Shown: positions 44,527-47,633 of the stretch, piece after piece
How the letters are laid out: every line of letters begins with the position of its first letter
Position numbering within the stretch: the first letter of the stretch is position 1
Assembly: GCF_013155395.1 (NCBI RefSeq)
Contig: NZ_JABJWC010000027.1
Span: 1 to 47,633 of the forward strand
DNA length: 47,633 bases
Origin: Komagataeibacter melomenusus
GTDB taxonomy: Bacteria; Pseudomonadota; Alphaproteobacteria; Acetobacterales; Acetobacteraceae
Direction: 5' to 3'
Notes under the pieces: generated by a model
Database searches by the model: none
The model's input: the letters and a program-made list of their open reading frames with translations, nothing else
What the model was told of the DNA's origin: nothing
Program-made: the position numbers and the translations under genes

Positions 44527-45426
44527 TCAGCAACGGGTGGAAAACCGGTCCCACGGCGTAATGCGCGTGACCGGCAGTTCCACCGGGCGGGCAAAGACCT
44601 CGGCGTGCAGAAAAGCCAGTTCGGCTTCCACCTCCGCCTCGGGCAGCGAGATGGACCACGCGCGCGGGTTGCCATCCGTGCCGTCATTCCACCGGTAGCC
44701 GCGCTGGCGCAACTGGTCCTTGAACTCATAGGGCGCATTTTCCGCCCAGATGCGACAGCGGACCTGCCGGGCATTTTCCAGCAGCGCGGCAAGGGCAGGC
44801 TGCCCTGATACCGGCAGCACCCGGTCGAGGATGGCAATGCCGGCCTGGCAGTCATCCACCGCACGATGCCCGTCAAACCAGAACCCCGCCTGCATGCCCA
44901 GATAGGACAGCTTGCGCCCCTCAAAGCCTTCCGCCGCCCAGTCCACATCCTTCATGGAGCACGCCCAGGGCTTGGTGGTGAAGGCGGGGGTGAAACGCTC
45001 GGCAAACTTGCGGTCAAAATCTGCATTATGTGCGATAATAAGTGAAGCAGGCGCCACGAAACTGGCCACCTCCTCAGGCGTGACCGACTGGCCCGCCACC
45101 ATGGCCGGGGTGATGCCGGTCAACGCGGTGATCTGTGGCGGAATGGGGCGCGTGGGCTCACGCAGGCGGCTGAACGGCTCCAGGCTGCCCAGAATCCGCC
45201 CGTCCAGCGTGTACACAAAGGGCACGATGCCAAATTCGATGATCTCGTCCTTCACCGCACTCAACCCGGTGGTCTCAAGGTCAAGGAACATGCCCAGCCG
45301 CGTTCCGGCCTCGGGCGGGTACTCCGCCAGCACACGCGGCGCGAGCGGGCGGAGCACGCGGTAGCGGCCCGTTCCTTCCAGCGTGGTGGCCATGTGTTCC
45401 ATCTGGTCTGGGGTCAGTTCTGTCAT
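44527..45426 (-). CDS. DnaQ-family 3'-5' exonuclease
   Basis: 299 residues. DEDDh motifs: FLDLETTGLS (D, E), IIAHNADFDRKF (D), HRAVDDCQAG (H, D). The C-terminal region about 200-299 has no recognised domain; the protein resembles the proofreading-like exonuclease often annotated next to DnaQ. AGGAGACCCC gives a very good ribosome site at 45426. Alone on the minus strand, divergent from the potassium channel. Confidence 0.85.
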   Translation of the reverse strand: MTELTPDQMEHMATTLEGTGRYRVLRPLAPRVLAEYPPEAGTRLGMFLDLETTGLSAVKDEIIEFGIVPFVYTLDGRILGSLEPFSRLREPTRPIPPQITALTGITPAMVAGQSVTPEEVASFVAPASLIIAHNADFDRKFAERFTPAFTTKPWACSMKDVDWAAEGFEGRKLSYLGMQAGFWFDGHRAVDDCQAGIAILDRVLPVSGQPALAALLENARQVRCRIWAENAPYEFKDQLRQRGYRWNDGTDGNPRAWSISLPEAEVEAELAFLHAEVFARPVELPVTRITPWDRFSTRC

Positions 45427-45584
45427 GGGGTCTCCTGCCGGCGGGATGCATGGATATGCGACGGGCGCACGCCCTCTCTACCACGCAGGGCGTTGCCCCG
45501 CCGGGACGCATGCCATATTACAAAGTTTGTCAGGCTGGTCTGATCTGCCCTGGCTCCACACCACACGCGCAGGCAGGACACGCC

Positions 45585-46553
45585 ATGGCACAGGACGCCG
45601 GGCCACAGACACCCCCACGCCCCAGCCCCCCGGCAGGCAGGCCACCCCCTTTCCACAAACTGGAAGACCGCGGGCACGATACGATCGTGCGCGTGGGGCA
45701 GGTGGACCGCATCTGGTCCGATTTCTATCACCATGCCCTTACGGCACCGTGGCGCACGTTCTTTTACGGCGCGCTGCTGGTTTATGTGGGGGCCAATCTG
45801 CTTTTCGCGCTGCTGTACATGGCCGACAGCCAGGGCGTTAAGGGGGCTGACCCGCACAGCTTCGCTGATTTCTTCTTCTTCAGCGTGCAGACCCTCTCCA
45901 CCGTGGGCTATGGCGGCATGGTGCCTGTCAGCCGCACCGCCAACATGATCGCCACGGTGGAAGTACTGGCGGGCATGATGATCAACGCCCTGGCGACGGG
46001 CCTCATCTTTGCGCGCTTTTCACGCCCGCGCGCGCGGGTCATGTTCAGCGACAAGGCGCTGATCCTGTCTGAAGGCGGGCACCTTCACCTTGATATCCGC
46101 CTGGCCAACTGCCGCCGCAGCCCCATCCTGTCGGTGGATGTGGAGTTTGCGCTTGCCCGCCTTATCCACACGCCATCGGGCCGGGTAGTGCGGCAGTTCG
46201 ACCCGCTCACGCTCCAGCAGTCGCATGTGCCGGTGCTGCGCTTTGCGTGCACGCCCACCCATGTCATTGATGCCAGCAGCCCCCTTTATGGCCTGACCGA
46301 ACATGACCTGGCCGCAGAGGAGGCGGAAATCATCGTCAGCCTGACCGGAACCGACGAGGCCTCGGGCCAGACCGTTTTTGCGCGTTCCGCTTACGGATTT
46401 GACCGCATGCTGTATAATCACCGCTTCGTCGATATCATCAACGCCGGGCCGGATGGGCGGATCACCGTTGACTACACCCGCTTTGACCAGACCGAATCCC
46501 CCCTCGATGAAAGCGCCGAGGTGGCGGAATACCTGGCTGACCAGCCGGACTGA
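45585..46553 (+). CDS. KirBac inward-rectifier potassium channel
   Basis: 322 residues. Two membrane helices (about 58-80 and 125-147) flank the pore loop with the selectivity filter TVGYG at 106-110. The C-terminal cytoplasmic immunoglobulin-like domain (about 150-310) is that of Kir/KirBac, with ILSVDVEFALARL and YGFDRMLYNHRFVDI. A slide-helix-like segment precedes the first helix. It conducts K+ across the inner membrane. AGGACACGCC precedes the ATG. Overlaps the next gene by 47 bases. Confidence 0.88.
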   Translation: MAQDAGPQTPPRPSPPAGRPPPFHKLEDRGHDTIVRVGQVDRIWSDFYHHALTAPWRTFFYGALLVYVGANLLFALLYMADSQGVKGADPHSFADFFFFSVQTLSTVGYGGMVPVSRTANMIATVEVLAGMMINALATGLIFARFSRPRARVMFSDKALILSEGGHLHLDIRLANCRRSPILSVDVEFALARLIHTPSGRVVRQFDPLTLQQSHVPVLRFACTPTHVIDASSPLYGLTEHDLAAEEAEIIVSLTGTDEASGQTVFARSAYGFDRMLYNHRFVDIINAGPDGRITVDYTRFDQTESPLDESAEVAEYLADQPD

Positions 46554-47633
46554 CCCGCACACGGCACCAGCACGGCTTGCCCGCGCAGGCGTGGTGCTGC
46601 TTGCCCTTGCGGGCGGCACACCCGCCCATGCCGCACGGCACGCGCCCCCGCCCTCCGCGCCACCCGCGCTGCGCTATGGCCTGCCCGCCGCGTGCCTGAC
46701 CCATGTCATCGCGGCGCCGCTGCTGACCAATAGCGGCAGCCCGATCATTCCCGCCACGTTCAATGACATGGCCGGACTGGCCTATGTCAGCGTAACGCAG
46801 GATGAGGTGGGCGTTTACGCGCCAACCCCCGCCGCCTTTCCCGTGCTGTCGGCCATCAGCATCCAGACCATCGCAGGCGTGGACACCACCTACACCACGG
46901 TTCTGCACGAACTGCGCATTACCAATGGCCGCGCCGGTGACGTGCCCGCCCTGCTTGAAGGCACGGTCCAGCCCCGCCTCAATGACCAGCCGGTGCTTGG
47001 CGTGATCGGCTACGACATACTGGGCAATTATGATGTGCTGTTTGATTTCCCCGCCCGCGTCATGGTGCTGTTCCTTGCCAGCACGGCAGCCGGCTGCCCG
47101 CCCCTGCAGGACTGGCTCGGGCCGGACAGCATGGCCCTGCCCCTGCAGCCCGACCGCCTCGGCCACCTGACCGGCATCAGCATGCAGGCAGGCACGCGGA
47201 GCACGCGCATGGAGATCGAACCGGGGGCGGACATGTCCTCGCTCTCGCGCAAGGATGCCAGGGCGCTGGGCCTGACCCCTGCCATCCTGCACGACGACAT
47301 TCACGTACGGACCAATGCCGGCAAGATCCTGAACGGACGCAGGCACCATTTTGACAACATCGCCATTGGCGCATGGCATGACCTGCCACTGGACGTGAAT
47401 GTGGAAAAAACCAGCTACAGCGTGCTGGGCATGAACTTCCTGCGGCGCAGGCGCGTGCTCATGGCCTTTCCGCAGGGCATGATGTACATGACCCCCCAGG
47501 CTGACATGCCCAACGACCACGGCCAGGCCGCCCACGGCATGCTCACGACCCGAACGGCCATTGCCCGCCTGATTGATGCGCCGCCCACCCCACCCGCGCC
47601 AGGCGAGCCGATGCAGGCCACGCCCGATCAAGC
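46507..47633 (+). CDS. Secreted retropepsin-like protein with degenerate active-site motifs, partial
   Basis: Frame open from ATG 46507 to the window end (375 residues visible). A long basic n-region is followed by GVVLLALAGG and PAHA, a signal peptide. Two retropepsin-like repeats follow, each ending in the VLG-hydrophobic motif (VLGVIGYDILGNYDVLFDF and SVLGMNFLRRRRVLM). Where aspartic proteases have DTG, the first repeat has FNDMAG and the second IEPGADMSSLS, so neither is a normal catalytic motif. It could be an inactive relative or a binding domain. ATG 46507 has no ribosome site and overlaps the channel gene, which suggests coupled translation. Confidence 0.65.
   Translation, partial: MKAPRWRNTWLTSRTDPHTAPARLARAGVVLLALAGGTPAHAARHAPPPSAPPALRYGLPAACLTHVIAAPLLTNSGSPIIPATFNDMAGLAYVSVTQDEVGVYAPTPAAFPVLSAISIQTIAGVDTTYTTVLHELRITNGRAGDVPALLEGTVQPRLNDQPVLGVIGYDILGNYDVLFDFPARVMVLFLASTAAGCPPLQDWLGPDSMALPLQPDRLGHLTGISMQAGTRSTRMEIEPGADMSSLSRKDARALGLTPAILHDDIHVRTNAGKILNGRRHHFDNIAIGAWHDLPLDVNVEKTSYSVLGMNFLRRRRVLMAFPQGMMYMTPQADMPNDHGQAAHGMLTTRTAIARLIDAPPTPPAPGEPMQATPDQ

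Noticed and set aside
1-47633. CRISPR array, prophage or insertion sequence
   Set aside because: No regularly spaced direct repeats, no transposase or phage structural genes and no terminal inverted repeats were seen on either strand.

Overview
The window reads as chromosomal DNA of an acetic acid bacterium (Acetobacteraceae, Alphaproteobacteria), most likely a cellulose-forming genus such as Komagataeibacter, Novacetimonas or Gluconacetobacter. This is inferred from high-GC coding DNA beside AT-rich intergenic gaps, from gene order (dcd-murA-hisG-hisD-infA-maf-RNase E/G-yacG-tRNA-Phe), from a cluster of PAS/GGDEF/EAL proteins like those that control cellulose synthesis in this group, and from a dispersed AAGCTTTTT/AAAAAGCTT hairpin repeat that I remember from these genomes. 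No database was searched. I see no insertion sequence, prophage or CRISPR array.

Layout. 1-1044 (-) is the N-terminal part of a DsbD/ScsB-type disulfide reductase, cut by the window edge. 1144-8567 (+) holds the helicase HrpB, then a tight envelope-stress-like series: a Do-family serine protease, an OmpR-type regulator, a HAMP histidine kinase, a small secreted protein and a SIMPL protein. 8710-11390 (-) is infC and thrS. 11433-14643 holds a heptosyltransferase-like GT9 and a TPR protein (-), divergent from a GT4 glycosyltransferase (+). 14874-22729 (+) is a Rieske oxygenase, a small basic protein and the dcd-to-yacG housekeeping series ending at tRNA-Phe. 22825-25091 (-) is an orphan protein and dihydroorotase. 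25266-31945 (-) is a three-gene cyclic-di-GMP module. 32334-36029 is mostly (-): a cytochrome b561-like protein, secreted and unknown proteins, a di-iron protein and a ClpP paralogue. 36301-41898 (+) is an OmpA-like lipoprotein, an aminotransferase, homoserine dehydrogenase and RecJ, followed by tRNA-Glu. 42352-47633 holds an unknown protein, a secreted amidohydrolase, a small lipoprotein, a DnaQ-like exonuclease (-), a KirBac channel and an overlapping, catalytically degenerate retropepsin-like protein that runs off the end.

Most notable. (i) The cyclic-di-GMP module contains two DosP-like paralogues. One keeps the haem-binding His and the GGDEF motif; the other has lost both but keeps a full EAL domain. 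A run of nine C lies between a plausible ATG and the start actually in frame for the second. (ii) infC appears to start at an ATA codon behind a good Shine-Dalgarno sequence. (iii) The ClpP paralogue has Asn in place of the catalytic Asp. (iv) The dihydroorotase has QxH in place of the metal-binding HxH. (v) Four copies of a composite hairpin repeat lie in intergenic gaps, three of them directly after stop codons.
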